Positions 28,400 through 38,700 are shown, counted from the first letter of the stretch. The stretch: 64,000 bases of DNA from ZC4RG20 sp963702105 (GCA_963702105.1 OY969712.1:4030001-4094000), one strand, 5' to 3'. Numbers and translations are program-made. The notes: generated by a model from the letters alone, not told the origin.

Positions 28400-29131
28400 T
28401 TATTCCGTCACCCCCAGCGCCGCTTCGAGCTGCCCCTCGTAGTACTCGGCCAGCCGCTCGAGCTCGGCCGCGCAGTCCCCTTCGAAGACGGCGCCGTGCA
28501 TGACGGCCAGCCGCTCGGGCCGGAGCTCCGCAAGCGCGCGGATCGTCTTGCCCGTCATCGGCGTCAGCGCGGTGGCGCGAAAGGCTTCCTCGGCCTCGAT
28601 CGAGGCGGGCACAAGGCTCTCGCCCGTCTTGACGCCGCGATCGCCGGCCTGCGTGAACAGGTCGCCGCACAGCAGCGTGCGCGTCGTCTCCTCGAACATG
28701 AGCCCGGACTCCCAGGCATGCGGCACGTGCGGCGTATCGATGTAGCGCACGCGCTTGCCGCCGAGATCGAGCACCTCGCCGTTGCGCAGCGCGCGTGGCG
28801 GACGCGCGGCCAGGTCGTTCAGCGAGACCATGCAGGCGATTGCGCCGTGGGCGACGTCGGCATTGGGCGCCGCCGCGAGCCACTCGTTCATCGAGCCGCA
28901 TTCGTCGGATTCGATATGGCCGAAAGAGATCCAGCGCAGCCGCTCGAGCGGCACGACGCTTGCCGCGGCCCGCGACACGAGCGGAAAGAGCCCGCGCGGG
29001 CCGCAGTGGAACAGCAGCGGCTCGGCGGCATCGACGAGATACTGGTTGAAGGTGAAGCCCGCGGGCGGCATTTCCGTCAGCGTCGAAAGCTTACAAATGC
29101 CCGGAGCGATCTCGTCCGTCCGCGTCTGCAT
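28400..29131 (-). CDS. MBL-fold metallohydrolase, flavodiiron (ODP) subtype
   Basis: A 243-residue metallo-beta-lactamase-fold protein. The metal motif reads GHIESDECGS near residue 71, matching the HxExD of flavodiiron proteins, with the usual following His replaced by Cys. Other ligands are in TPHVPHAWESG, LLCGDLF and VMHGAVFEGD. There is no flavodoxin domain, so it is not a complete flavodiiron reductase. A role in oxygen or NO handling or as a di-iron sensor is possible but unproved. It stands alone between ettA and a zinc-ribbon gene. Confidence 0.78.
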   Translation of the reverse strand: MQTRTDEIAPGICKLSTLTEMPPAGFTFNQYLVDAAEPLLFHCGPRGLFPLVSRAAASVVPLERLRWISFGHIESDECGSMNEWLAAAPNADVAHGAIACMVSLNDLAARPPRALRNGEVLDLGGKRVRYIDTPHVPHAWESGLMFEETTRTLLCGDLFTQAGDRGVKTGESLVPASIEAEEAFRATALTPMTGKTIRALAELRPERLAVMHGAVFEGDCAAELERLAEYYEGQLEAALGVTE

Positions 29132-29164
29132 GTGGTTCCCCCCTTCAGTACGCTCTTATTTGTT

Positions 29165-29290
29165 TGCACGAAGCCTTGGTGCGCCTTGCTCCCAGCTGCG
29201 GCGTGCCTTGCGCGAAGCCGCCGTGCGCCTTGCCCGCAGCATCGGTGCGCCTCGCTCGAAGTGTCGATTCGCCTCGCTCGAAGCATAAAG
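29165..29290. repeat. Degenerate 21-24 bp tandem repeats
   Basis: Five to six imperfect units of the pattern CGAAGCNNCGGTGCGCCTTGCT follow one another in the gap upstream of the MBL-fold gene. No gene is seen in this 293-base gap; open frames across the array are products of the repeat. Confidence 0.6.
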
Positions 29291-29348
29291 CTTCGGGCGC
29301 GCCGCGCAACCGGCCCCGACCGTCAGCTGGCGGCGCCCGCGGCTCGTC

Positions 29349-29372
29349 AAAAAGGGCTCTGACCCCTTTTTT
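29349..29372. repeat. GGGGTCAGAGCCC palindrome
   Basis: Single copy in reverse orientation with A5 and T6 flanks, about 50 bases upstream of the zinc-ribbon protein gene. Unlike most copies it lies between divergent genes, so it cannot be explained as a terminator alone. Confidence 0.85.
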
Positions 29373-29424
29373 GGACTTCCCTGACATGTGACGAAGTCGG
29401 TAGACTGTCGCCAGAGGTGAGGCC

Positions 29425-30132
29425 TTGGCAAATTATGTTAATAAAGACAACAACTTCGAACAGGCAGAACCGACCTCCCGCGAGTGCCCTCACTGCGGCA
29501 CGCACGCGCAGCTGCTCCCGGTAGCGACCCCGTCATTCGAAGTGTTGATGAAGGCCCGGCCGCGCCAGGTCGGCATCGCCTTTCGTTGCGCCGCCTGCAA
29601 CGCGCCGCGGTTCGTACGCGCGGCCGTGCGCCGCTTCGAGCCCGAGCGCGTGGAGCTGTCCTCGAATCTCGTCGAGGTCGAGCGCACGCGCGAGCGTTTC
29701 CCCTACGATTACCTGCCCGAGCCCATCGCGCAGCTGCTGCGCGAGGCGCTCGAGTGCTATGCCGCGGACTGCCACAACGCGTTCGCGCTCATGTGCCGGC
29801 GCACGGTGCGCGCCTCGTGGCGCCAGCTCGGCGGCTCCGCCCGCCTGCGCTGGCACGAGCTGTTTCAGGACGTGGTCGATGCCGGCGACGTAGACGCCGC
29901 CACGACGCGCAAGCTCGAGCGCGTGCTGTTCGGGACCGACGAGGACGTACCCGAGATCGGCCCCGTCGAGGCCGCCGTCCTCATCGAGATCATCAAGGAT
30001 CTGTTCTACCAGTGCTACGTCCGCAGCGCGAAGCTGCGCGCGGCCATGCGCATGCGGCGCTACTTCGCCGGCGGCGCGAGCCCGCTCGAGTACGAAAGCC
30101 GGCCCGAGGAGTCCACCATCACGGCCTCGTAG
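29425..30132 (+). CDS. Zinc-ribbon protein, DUF4145-like
   Basis: A 235-residue protein with an N-terminal zinc ribbon (CPHC near residue 21 and CAAC near 54) and a helical C-terminal part (about 95-215) resembling DUF4145 proteins, often found beside restriction or defence genes but here with none nearby. Function unknown. Start is TTG at 29425 with an AGAGGTGAGG upstream; the first codons are AT-rich compared with the rest. Its last 73 bases overlap the convergent apbE gene, which is unusual for two real genes, although both ends look like coding sequence. Confidence 0.7.
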   Translation: MANYVNKDNNFEQAEPTSRECPHCGTHAQLLPVATPSFEVLMKARPRQVGIAFRCAACNAPRFVRAAVRRFEPERVELSSNLVEVERTRERFPYDYLPEPIAQLLREALECYAADCHNAFALMCRRTVRASWRQLGGSARLRWHELFQDVVDAGDVDAATTRKLERVLFGTDEDVPEIGPVEAAVLIEIIKDLFYQCYVRSAKLRAAMRMRRYFAGGASPLEYESRPEESTITAS

Positions 30133-31136
30133 TCCGGCAGCGTCTCGATGAGCGCGAGGCCCTTCTTTACGCCGAGCACGAACAGCGTCGTCGAGAGGCC
30201 GTCCGTCATCGTCGCGTCGGGCCCGATGACGGTCGCGCTGACGACACCTTTCGTCGGCTTGCCCGTCGACGGGTTGATGATGTGATGGTAGCGGTGGCCG
30301 CCCTCGATGAAGTAGCGCTCGTAGTCCCCGGAGGTCGAGATGGCCTCGTCCACGAGCGGCAGGCGCGTGACGACTTCGTTCGCGACCCGCGGATGCCGGA
30401 TGCCGATGATCCAGGGCTTGCCGAGCCGGTCGCCGAGCACGCGCGTGTCGCCGCCCGCGTTGAGCACGGCATGCTCGATGCCCTCGCGCTTGAGCATCTG
30501 GGCCGCGTGCTCGACCGTGTAGCCCTTCGCGATCCCGCCGAGGTTGATGCGCACACCGGGCACGTCGAAGCGCACGGTCGAGGCGTCCGTATCGACGATG
30601 ACGTGGCGGTAGTTGATGTCCGCGAGCCGGCTGTCGATCTGCGCCTCGGTCGGGTGCTTGTGAGCGTGAAAGTCGTACAGGTAGCCGACGCTCTCGTAAG
30701 TGATGTCGAAGGCGCCGCCGCTCAGCACGGAGAGCCCGAGCGCGCGCTGGATCAGCGTCGAGAGCTCGCGGTCCACATGCACGGGCCCCTCGGCCGCGTG
30801 GGCGTTGATGGCCGAGATCTGGCTGTCCGGTTTGTAGGTGCTCATGTCGCGGTCGATGCGCCGGTACTCCTCGATCACCTCCTCGACGAGCTCCCGGCCG
30901 CGCGCCTCGTCGTCCGTCCACAGCTCGACCGAGACGCTCGTGCCCATGAGATCGATCTGCTTGCCGACCCAGCCGGCCCGCGCAGCGCCCGCGCCGCCGG
31001 CCGCGACGAGGGCAACGGCCGCGAGCACGAAGGACCGTGCGGCGCGTCGTTGGCGCCGGGCAACCGAGCGGCGTATCCTCGGCGAAAATCCGCGAGGGGC
31101 TTGACCGATGATCGGACTCTGGATCGTGCTGGGCAT
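30060..31136 (-). CDS. apbE: FAD:protein FMN transferase ApbE
   Basis: Periplasmic enzyme that links FMN to Thr residues of flavoproteins such as NqrB/C and RnfD/G. After an Arg-rich start and a hydrophobic signal segment (SFVLAAVALVAAGGAGAARA) come the family motifs MGTSVSVELW, INLGGIAKGYTVEHA, NAGGDTRVLG and MTDGLSTTLFVLG with the Mg-binding Asp. No Lys or Cys lipobox is clear. The start is uncertain: ATG 31136 overlaps the divergent lemA start by 29 bases, while GTG 31028 would leave a signal peptide without basic residues. No Nqr or Rnf genes are nearby. Confidence 0.88.
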   Translation of the reverse strand: MPSTIQSPIIGQAPRGFSPRIRRSVARRQRRAARSFVLAAVALVAAGGAGAARAGWVGKQIDLMGTSVSVELWTDDEARGRELVEEVIEEYRRIDRDMSTYKPDSQISAINAHAAEGPVHVDRELSTLIQRALGLSVLSGGAFDITYESVGYLYDFHAHKHPTEAQIDSRLADINYRHVIVDTDASTVRFDVPGVRINLGGIAKGYTVEHAAQMLKREGIEHAVLNAGGDTRVLGDRLGKPWIIGIRHPRVANEVVTRLPLVDEAISTSGDYERYFIEGGHRYHHIINPSTGKPTKGVVSATVIGPDATMTDGLSTTLFVLGVKKGLALIETLPDYEAVMVDSSGRLSYSSGLAPPAK

Positions 31137-31698
31137 ACTCGTGATCGTCGTGATTGCGACCATCGCGATGTACAACAATCTCGTGAGCTTGCGCAACCGA
31201 GTGCGTAACGCTTTCTCGCAGATCGACGTGCAGCTCACCCGCCGGTACGATCTGATCCCGAACCTCGTCGAGTCCGTCAAGGGCTACATGGCCCACGAGC
31301 GCGGCACCCTAGAGGCCGTCATCGAGGCCCGCAACACGGCCAAGCTCAAGCTGCAGAACGCCTCGGCGGACCCGTCGAACGCCAACGCGATCAAGGAGCT
31401 GCAGGCCGCGGAGACCACCCTCGGCGGCACGCTCGGGCGCCTGTTCGCCCTGGCGGAGGCCTACCCGAACCTCAAAGCCAACGAGAACATGCTGCAGCTG
31501 CAGGAGGAGCTCACGTCCACCGAGAACAAGGTCGCGTTCTCGCGGCAGGCGTTCAACGACGCGGTCATGGGCTACAACAACGCCTGTCAGAGCTTCCCGA
31601 GCAACATGCTGGCCAGCAACTTCGGTTTCAAGGCGGCCGAGTTCCTCGACATCGGTAAGCCCGAGAAGCGCGAGGCGCCGCGCGTGTCCTTCGGCTGA
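31108..31698 (+). CDS. LemA family protein
   Basis: A 196-residue membrane protein of the LemA family: one N-terminal helix (residues 2-20) followed by a long helical bundle with the conserved YNNLVSLRNRV and RRYDLIPNLVESVKGY segments. Function is unknown in bacteria, but LemA genes are often next to M48 proteases or TPM proteins, as here. The protease gene begins 16 bases after its stop. Confidence 0.93.
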   Translation: MIGLWIVLGILVIVVIATIAMYNNLVSLRNRVRNAFSQIDVQLTRRYDLIPNLVESVKGYMAHERGTLEAVIEARNTAKLKLQNASADPSNANAIKELQAAETTLGGTLGRLFALAEAYPNLKANENMLQLQEELTSTENKVAFSRQAFNDAVMGYNNACQSFPSNMLASNFGFKAAEFLDIGKPEKREAPRVSFG

Positions 31699-31714
31699 CG
31701 CCGGGAGGGACGAC

Positions 31715-33805
31715 GTGGATTTCTTCGCGCGGCAGGAGCAGTCGCGCCGAACGTCCCGGTTCCTCGTCGTCGCGTTCACGCTGGCGTTCGCGGTCGTCGT
31801 GATCTCGACGACGGTCGCCGCCGGCGTCGTGCTGCGGCTTTACTGGGCGCAGTCGGGCGCGGCCGGCCCCTACCCCGTGCAGACCCAGCCTTTCGGCCAA
31901 TGGGCGTCCGCAAACCTCGGCCTCCTCGGCACCATCGCGGGGGGCACGCTCGTGCTGATACTGCTCGCGAGCGGCTACCGCACCGCGTCGCTCTCGGGCG
32001 GCGGCGGGCAGGTCGCGCGCATGCTCAACGCGACGCAGATCACGGGCGACGGCGGCGGCGACCTGCTGCGCAAGCGGCTCGTCGATGTCGTCGAGGAAAT
32101 GGCCATCGCCTCTGGCCTGCCCATGCCGGAGGTCTACGTCCTCGAGCACGAGCCCGCGATCAATGCGTTCGCGTCCGGGCTCGCGCCGGCGGACGCGGCG
32201 ATCACGGTCACGCGCGGCGCCCTCGAACGCCTGAACCGCGCCGAGCTGCAGGGCGTCGTCGGGCACGAATTCAGCCACATCCTGAACGGCGACATGCGCC
32301 TCAACCAGCGCCTCATCGGCCTGTGCTTCGGCATCCTCGTACTCTCGCTCGTCGGCCGCTGGCTGCTGCGTGCCGCGGCCTATGGCAGCTGGGGCGGCTA
32401 TGCGCGCTACGGCAACCGGCGGGGCCGCGGAAACGGCGTCAACGTCGCGTTCGCGATCGGCCTCGCGGTCACGATCATCGGCGGCATCGGCCTGCTCGCG
32501 AGCCGGCTCATCAAGGCAGCGGTCTCGAGGCAGCGCGAGTCCCTGGCCGACGCCTCCGCCGTGCAGTTCACGCGCGACCCGGCCGGGCTCGCCGGCGCGC
32601 TCAAAAAGATCGGCGGCTTCACGAGCAAACTCTCCTCCGTGGACGGCGAGGAGGTCGCGCACATGCTCTTCGATCACGGCGCGGCGCTCGGCGGCCTGTT
32701 CGCGACGCATCCGCCGCTCATCGATCGCATCCGCGCGCTCGATCCCGCGTTCGACCCGAAGGACTACCGGCCCGAGGAAGCGCCGCTCGCGCCGCCGCCC
32801 GAAGAAGAGCCGGCCGCGGCCGCGCCGGGCGCGGCGGCCGGGTTCGCGGGTTTCGGCGGAGTGGGCGGCGCCGCGGCCGGGGACGCCTCGGCGGCCGCGC
32901 TCGCCGAGCGTCCCGCAGCCGCCGCCGCCGCCGCAGCCGCCGCCGCCTCGGCCCCGGCCGCGCGGCCACAGGCCCACGAGGCGCTGCTCGCGAGCACGGG
33001 GGCGCTCGGCTCCCCGGCGCTCGGCGGCGCCCTGCGCGCCGCCGTCCCGCGCGCCCTGCACGCCGCGGCGCATTCGAAGGACGAATGCCTGCTCCTGATT
33101 CTCGCCTTGACGCTGTCGGCCGACGCGGGCGTGCGCCGCCAGCAGGACGGCCTTCTCGCCTCGCAGCTCGGCGCGGCCCGCGCGCGCCGCTGCGCCGAGC
33201 TTCGCGCCGAGCTCACCGATCTCGACCCGAAGCTGCGCATTCCGGTGCTCGAGCTCGCCGTGCCCGCGCTCAAGCAGCGGCCGGCAGAGCAGATCGAATA
33301 CCTGTTCGCGCTGCTCGGGCGGCTCGTCGATCTCGAGCCCGAGCAACGCCTGTTCGACTACGTGCTGCTGCGCATGCTGCACGCTTACCTTTCCGCCTCG
33401 CCCGCGGCCCCGTCGCAGGCCGCCGGTCAACCCGCCGCCAAGCTCTCGCCGGCGGCGGCCGTGTCTGCGCTGCTCGCCACGGTGGCGGCCTTCGGCCACC
33501 AGGACGGCGCGACGGCCCGCGGCGCCTACGAGGCCGGCCTGGCCGCGGCCGGCGTCGAAGGCGGGCAAGGCGCGGAGCCGGACTTCGCCTCGCTGGACCG
33601 GCTCCGCGATCTGACCCGGTTCGACGCGGCCCTGGCCCGGCTCGCCAGGCTCAAGCCCGCGGTCAAACGCAAGCTCCTCGAAGCCGTGCTCGCCACGATC
33701 CGCTACGACCGCGTGCTCGACGTGGACGAGGTCGAGCTGTTTCGCGCGATCGCGGCCACGCTCGGCTGCCCCGTGCCGCCTGTGCCGGAGCTCGCCGCGA
33801 GCTGA
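31715..33805 (+). CDS. M48 family membrane metallopeptidase with long C-terminal extension
   Basis: Zinc metalloprotease of the HtpX/M48 type, 696 residues. Two helices precede the catalytic region (about 14-43 and 68-87); HEFSH is at 184-188, followed by further hydrophobic segments and the third ligand region RQRESLADASAVQF. After the protease (about 1-345) come an Ala/Pro-rich linker (about 350-410) and a helical C-terminal domain of about 270 residues not found in HtpX. Start GTG 31715 is supported by GGGAGG. It follows lemA, a common pair, and may act on membrane proteins; the substrate is unknown. Confidence 0.88.
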   Translation: MDFFARQEQSRRTSRFLVVAFTLAFAVVVISTTVAAGVVLRLYWAQSGAAGPYPVQTQPFGQWASANLGLLGTIAGGTLVLILLASGYRTASLSGGGGQVARMLNATQITGDGGGDLLRKRLVDVVEEMAIASGLPMPEVYVLEHEPAINAFASGLAPADAAITVTRGALERLNRAELQGVVGHEFSHILNGDMRLNQRLIGLCFGILVLSLVGRWLLRAAAYGSWGGYARYGNRRGRGNGVNVAFAIGLAVTIIGGIGLLASRLIKAAVSRQRESLADASAVQFTRDPAGLAGALKKIGGFTSKLSSVDGEEVAHMLFDHGAALGGLFATHPPLIDRIRALDPAFDPKDYRPEEAPLAPPPEEEPAAAAPGAAAGFAGFGGVGGAAAGDASAAALAERPAAAAAAAAAAASAPAARPQAHEALLASTGALGSPALGGALRAAVPRALHAAAHSKDECLLLILALTLSADAGVRRQQDGLLASQLGAARARRCAELRAELTDLDPKLRIPVLELAVPALKQRPAEQIEYLFALLGRLVDLEPEQRLFDYVLLRMLHAYLSASPAAPSQAAGQPAAKLSPAAAVSALLATVAAFGHQDGATARGAYEAGLAAAGVEGGQGAEPDFASLDRLRDLTRFDAALARLARLKPAVKRKLLEAVLATIRYDRVLDVDEVELFRAIAATLGCPVPPVPELAAS

Positions 33806-34007
33806 CGGCGAACGCCGCCCGGAGGCGAACGCCGCAGCGGCGCGGACGCGGCGGGAGGCGAACGCCCCGACAATGCGGACGCGGCGGCGAGGCGGACGCG
33901 GCGGCGCCGGCCGCGCACGGCGCGCGTGGGCGCCTGCCCAACCAGCCCGCGCCACGCGGACCGAACCTTGTTAGGATGCGGCCCTCGCTTCGACTCGGGT
34001 CCCGCCC
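33806..34007. other. Gap with short GC-rich direct repeats
   Basis: About 200 bases. Contains two copies of GGAGGCGAACGCC-like sequence and repeats of GCGGACGCGGCGG. No gene or clear promoter is seen. Confidence 0.5.
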
Positions 34008-34835
34008 ATGTTCAGTTCACGCCTACGTCTCAAAGCCGCGTTCGTGCTCGCAGCGATTCTCGGCGCGCTCGCAGGCACGGCTTCGCTTCCCGCGGCCGCG
34101 GCCGCAGCCGCGTTCGAGCAGCGCCTCGACGACTCGGCGCGCGTCCTCGAGAGCTTTACGGCAGACGAAGAGCACGCGATCCCCGCGGAGCTGCTCGCGC
34201 GCGCCCGCGGCGTCGCGGTGATCCCGAACCTCATTCGCGGCGGTCTCATCGTCGGCGGCCGCCGCGGTCACGGCGTGATCGTCGTGCGCTCGCCGGACGG
34301 GACCTGGAGCAATCCCGCGCCGATCGCGCTGACGGGCGGCAGCATCGGCTGGCAGATCGGCGTCGAGTCCGCGGATCTCGTGCTCGTGTTCGCGAACGAC
34401 CGCTCCGTGCGCCACATCGCGCGCGGCAAGTTCACGCTCGGCGGCGACGCCTCGGCCGTCGCCGGCCCGGTCGGGCGGCACTCGACGGCCGCGCTGACGG
34501 GCAAAGCCGAGATCTACGCCTACTTCCGCAGCGAAGGCCTGTACGCGGGCGCCGCGTTCGAAGGCGCGCGCCTCAATGTCGACCTCGACGAAGGCCGCGC
34601 ATTCTACGCGGGGGCGGACGGCGCCGAGCCGCTCGGTCGAGCGAGCGCGGCGACACCGGAGGCGGCGCGGCACTTTCTGAACGTGCTCGAGAAAGCCTCC
34701 GTCGACGCCGGCGAGCGGCTCCCCGGCGATGCGGGGCCCGGAGGGAGAGCACCGGCCGACGGCGCCGCGGGCGGCGACAGCAGCGACAGCAGCGACGGCG
34801 GCGGCGACGGCGTCGTCACGCACCCGCTGCCGTAG
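34008..34835 (+). CDS. SYLF-domain (Ysc84-like) lipid-binding protein, secreted
   Basis: A 275-residue exported protein: signal peptide (about 1-33, cleaved in SLPAAAAAA) and a SYLF domain (about 37-230) with IPNLIRGGLIVGGRRGHGV and GGSIGWQIGVESADLVLVF. SYLF domains bind phosphoinositides in eukaryotes; the bacterial ligand is unknown. The tail is Gly/Ser/Asp-rich (GGDSSDSSDGGGDG). No operon partner is obvious. Confidence 0.88.
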   Translation: MFSSRLRLKAAFVLAAILGALAGTASLPAAAAAAAFEQRLDDSARVLESFTADEEHAIPAELLARARGVAVIPNLIRGGLIVGGRRGHGVIVVRSPDGTWSNPAPIALTGGSIGWQIGVESADLVLVFANDRSVRHIARGKFTLGGDASAVAGPVGRHSTAALTGKAEIYAYFRSEGLYAGAAFEGARLNVDLDEGRAFYAGADGAEPLGRASAATPEAARHFLNVLEKASVDAGERLPGDAGPGGRAPADGAAGGDSSDSSDGGGDGVVTHPLP

Positions 34836-34942
34836 CCGACGCCCGCCGCCGAAAAGCGGGCGATCCCGGCGTCGATTTCGAGGCTGCGCCGTCCGTCAGC
34901 GCTTCGCGGCGCTCGGCGGACGAGTCGGTCTCCGGCCCGGGG

Positions 34943-35629
34943 CTACTTCGCGGCCGGCGGGTCCGCGACCGCTGCGGCCGGCGGATTGGCGGCCGGCGGA
35001 TCCGCGGCCGGCGGATTCGCCGCCGGCGCGCCCACGGCAGGTTCGCCCCCGCGCGGCGTGCTCGCGATCGGCGCACCGGCGGTCGGCACACTCGCTGTCG
35101 GTGTGCTCGCAGTCGCTGCGCTCGCAGTCGATGTGCCCACGGCGGGCGCGTCCGCGGCGCCCGCGTTCGAGGCGTTCGGTGCCGGCGGCGCATCCGGTCC
35201 CGGGGTCTTGCCCCAGCGGGCCTCGTAGGCCGCCTTCGCTTCGGCGAGCGCGCGCTCCTGGGCCTCGCGCTGCGCTTCCTGCTCGGCCTGAAACTGGCGG
35301 CGCAGCGCCTCGAGCTTTTGCTCGGATTCGCGCTCGAGCGCCTGGCGGCGCGCCTGCTCCTTGCGCAGCTCGATCGTCGTCGCGGCACGGCGCGCGTTGG
35401 CGCATTCGATGTCGCGCCGTGCACTTGCCCGGTCGCTGTCGCAGCGTGCGAGCGCGGCGTCCCGGGCGATGCTGTCTTTGATGAAGTAGTCGAAGGTCCG
35501 CGGCGGCGGCCCCGAGCAGGCGGTCAAGGCGGTCAAGGCCGCCAGGGCGGCGCCGAGCGCCGCGCGCACCGGCAGTCGCCGGAGACCGCGGGGGCCCTTC
35601 CGGCCCTTTTGCAACGATGTTCTGCGCAT
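34943..35629 (-). CDS. EexN-like lipoprotein with Ala/Pro repeat tail
   Basis: A 228-residue lipoprotein: Arg/Lys-rich start, hydrophobic segment and lipobox LTAC near residue 38. The region FDYFIKDSIARDAALARC...DIECANARRA resembles EexN, the entry-exclusion lipoproteins, and similar short lipoproteins. A charged coiled coil rich in Glu, Arg and Gln follows (about 85-140), then a low-complexity tail with AANPP and ADPPAAN repeats. The DNA under the tail is repetitive. It lies downstream of the large WD40 gene on the same strand but is separated by about 120 bases. Confidence 0.68.
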   Translation of the reverse strand: MRRTSLQKGRKGPRGLRRLPVRAALGAALAALTALTACSGPPPRTFDYFIKDSIARDAALARCDSDRASARRDIECANARRAATTIELRKEQARRQALERESEQKLEALRRQFQAEQEAQREAQERALAEAKAAYEARWGKTPGPDAPPAPNASNAGAADAPAVGTSTASAATASTPTASVPTAGAPIASTPRGGEPAVGAPAANPPAADPPAANPPAAAVADPPAAK

Positions 35630-35747
35630 CTGCGTGGGGGTTCTCTCGCCCCTTCTCGTGTCGAGGCCGAAACGATACGCCGCCGCGGCCAAGGCGCCGC
35701 GCTCGCAGTTCACAGATTTGCCGACTCGGGTCGGCGCGCGCCCGTCG

Positions 35748-38700
35748 TCAGGGACCGAGCGAAGCCACGGGCGCGGGCCGGCCCTGCGCGTCGATCGAGA
35801 GCGCGAGGACGCGCGGCCACTCGCGCTCGAGCTGAGGCGAGCCTGCGGGCAGCGGCGGCCCGGGCGGCGCATCCAGATCGAGGCTCACGAGCTTCGGGCG
35901 GCCCGCGTCGCGGCCGCCGACGAGACGCAGGCGCGAGCCATCCGGGGCCGTCACCGCCGCCCCGGTCTCGAGGCCCAGGCCGAGCAGGCGGCTGTCTACG
36001 ACCCTGAGCCCGCGGCCGTCGATCTCGGCACGGTGCAGCCAGTGATCCGTCTCGATGACGAGGTAGTGTCCGTCGGGGCTGAATGCAAGCCAGCGGACGG
36101 CGTGCGGCAGCGCGAGGCGCTCTCCGGCCGCCGCAAAACGGCGCGCATCCCAGAGCTCGACGTTGCCCGTCGCGTCCCCGCTCGCGGCAAGCCGGCCGTC
36201 GGGCGAGAAGGCGAGCGCGAGCACCGGGCCTTGGGCCCTGACCGAGCCGAGCGCGGACTTGCCTTGCGGGGCGCCGAAATACACGTTGCCGGCACTGTCG
36301 CCGACGGCCCAGCAGCTCGAGTCGGGTGCGATGGCCACTGCGAGCGCGGTCCCGTTCACGGGTAGCTCGCCCGCGAGCTTGCCGTCCACCGTTTGCCAGG
36401 CTCGGGCCGAGTACTCGGCCGCGCTCACGATCCAACGCCCGTCGGCGCTGATGGCGACGGCGTGGATGGGCCCGACAGGATGCCGCATGAACTGCGGCGC
36501 GGGTGCCACGCTCGCGAGATCCCATACCCGGACCACGCCGTCGTCGCCGCCGCTCGCGATGAGGTTCGCGGCGGCGTTGACCGCGAGCGCCGTAACGGGG
36601 CCGCGATGCCCGATGTACTCCACGCTTTCCGCGCCCGGCAGGGCGCGCTCGAGCTCGCTGGCGCTGCGCACGCGAATGTGCCCGCCGCGAAACCCGAGCA
36701 CGACGATCGCGCCGCTGCCGTCGAGCGTAATGGCCGAGATGCCGGTGTCGGTGCCCTTATCGATTTCGCGCGGCGCGAGCCGCCAGAGCCGAAACACTTC
36801 GCCGCTGCTCGTCACGAGCGCCTTGCCGTCGGCCGACAGGGCCGTGCGCGTCGTCGCGGCCTCACCCTCGACGCGCAGATACACGGGAAGCAGATCCGCA
36901 TGGATGTCGCGGACGACGACCTTGCCCTGCCCGCCCTCGAAGGCGACGGTCGAGCCGTCGGCCGAGATCGCGACGCTGGCGGCCGCGACCGTCGCGCCGA
37001 GGCGCCAGTTATCGGCGGGCGTCGAGCGCTTGTCGGGCGGGGGCAGGCGCCACACCCTGAGATCGCCGGCCGTATCGACGGTCAGCAGCAGATCGCCGCC
37101 GGGTACGCCGACGAGACGCTTCAAGTCGCGTTCGTAGGCGAGCTCGCGCGGGGGGCCGCTGCCGCGCGGGTCGGTGACGACCACGACGCGCGGGGCCGCG
37201 AGTACGGCGAGGTAGCGCGCCTGGGGTCCGAGCACCCACTCGCGCGCGTCCCGGACGCCCTTCGTGGTCGCCACGGTGCGGCCGTCGGAAAGCCGCAGGA
37301 GGCTGACGCGCGGCGCATCCCCTTCGACCCCCTCGGCGATCGCGACGAAGTCCCCGTCGAGGCCCAGTGCAGGCGGCAGCACGAAGCGTGTCCGCGTGGT
37401 CCGCCGCGCGACGGGCTGCCCCGCGTCAACGTCCCAGACCGTCAATTCGCGGCCCGCGACGACGAGCAACCGCGAGCCGTCGGCGCTGAACGCGACGCGG
37501 TCCGGCACGCCGCTCGGGCGCAGATCGTGCAACAGGCGCCCGCTCGCGAGATCCCAGACCGCGATGTCGCCGTCCGCCCCCGCGCGCGCCGGCACGGCGG
37601 CGGCACGGCGCCCGTCCGGGCTCAGCGTCAGATGGACCTGCTCCGTGCGGACGGCGTCGGGGATCGCGACGGGCTGCGCCGGCGCATCCCGCGCCGAGTG
37701 GGCACCGCGACCGAAATCGAGCTCCCAGCTCAGGAGCTCGGCGGCGGCACCGGCCACGCGGTCTACGAGCGTCAGGCGCCATACGCCGCGGCGCGTCCCG
37801 CCCGCGAGGCGCGCGAGCGGCGAATCGCCTTTGGCCTCGAAAACGTACCTCCCGTCCGCAGGGGCGCCAGCCAGCGCCACGCTCGCGGCCTGGCCGCTCG
37901 GCGCGGTCAGGGTCGCGAGCACGTCGTCGCCGACGACCCCTTGTATCTCGGCGCTGAGCCGAAACGCGCCGGCCTTGCCTGCGTCCTCTACGCTGAGCTC
38001 GCGCGTGACGGGCACGTGCTGAAGCGCGGTGAGGCGGCCGACGGAGCCCGCGGGGGCGCCGGCGCCCGTCGGCGGTTGCGCCGCGGCTCCGGCGGGAGAA
38101 CCTTGCCCAGCCGCGCCGTGCTGGGTGCCGCTCTCGGTCGGCAGCAGAAGGCGCGCCGGCCGGTGCGCCGCGTCGATGACCGTCAGCCGGCCCGCGGCCC
38201 AATCGACCGCCCAGTGCGGCGGCGCGGACGGCAGCCTGAAGCTCGCGGCGAGCTGACGGTAGTCGGTCGCGACGAGCTCGCCGGCCAGGCCGCGGACCCG
38301 GGCCGGGCGGCCCGGCAGGGCCTGCAGCGCGAACAGCAGCGCCGCGTCTCGACTGCCGGCGTGCATCGCTTCGTTGGCGCGCCGCAGCCAGTAGTCGCCC
38401 TGGAGCTCGTCGGCGAGCGCGGCGCGCCCGGGCAGCCGCCTCAGCACGCCGTCCGCCACCTGCATCTCGGCGTAGCTCGCGGCCGTGCGGCTGCGGCGCG
38501 CCATGGCCGCCGCGAGCAGTCGATCGGCCCTGCCGGCGAAACCCGGCAGCCGATGCAGCTTGGCGTATGCGTCCTCGGCCACCGCGAGGTCCCCGGTCAC
38601 GACGGCGAGTGTGCGCTCGTAGGGCCGCGGCAGCAGCTCCGCGTACCAGAGCGGAATGCCGACGATCAGGGCCGCGAGCCCCGCGGCGGCGGCCGCGCGC

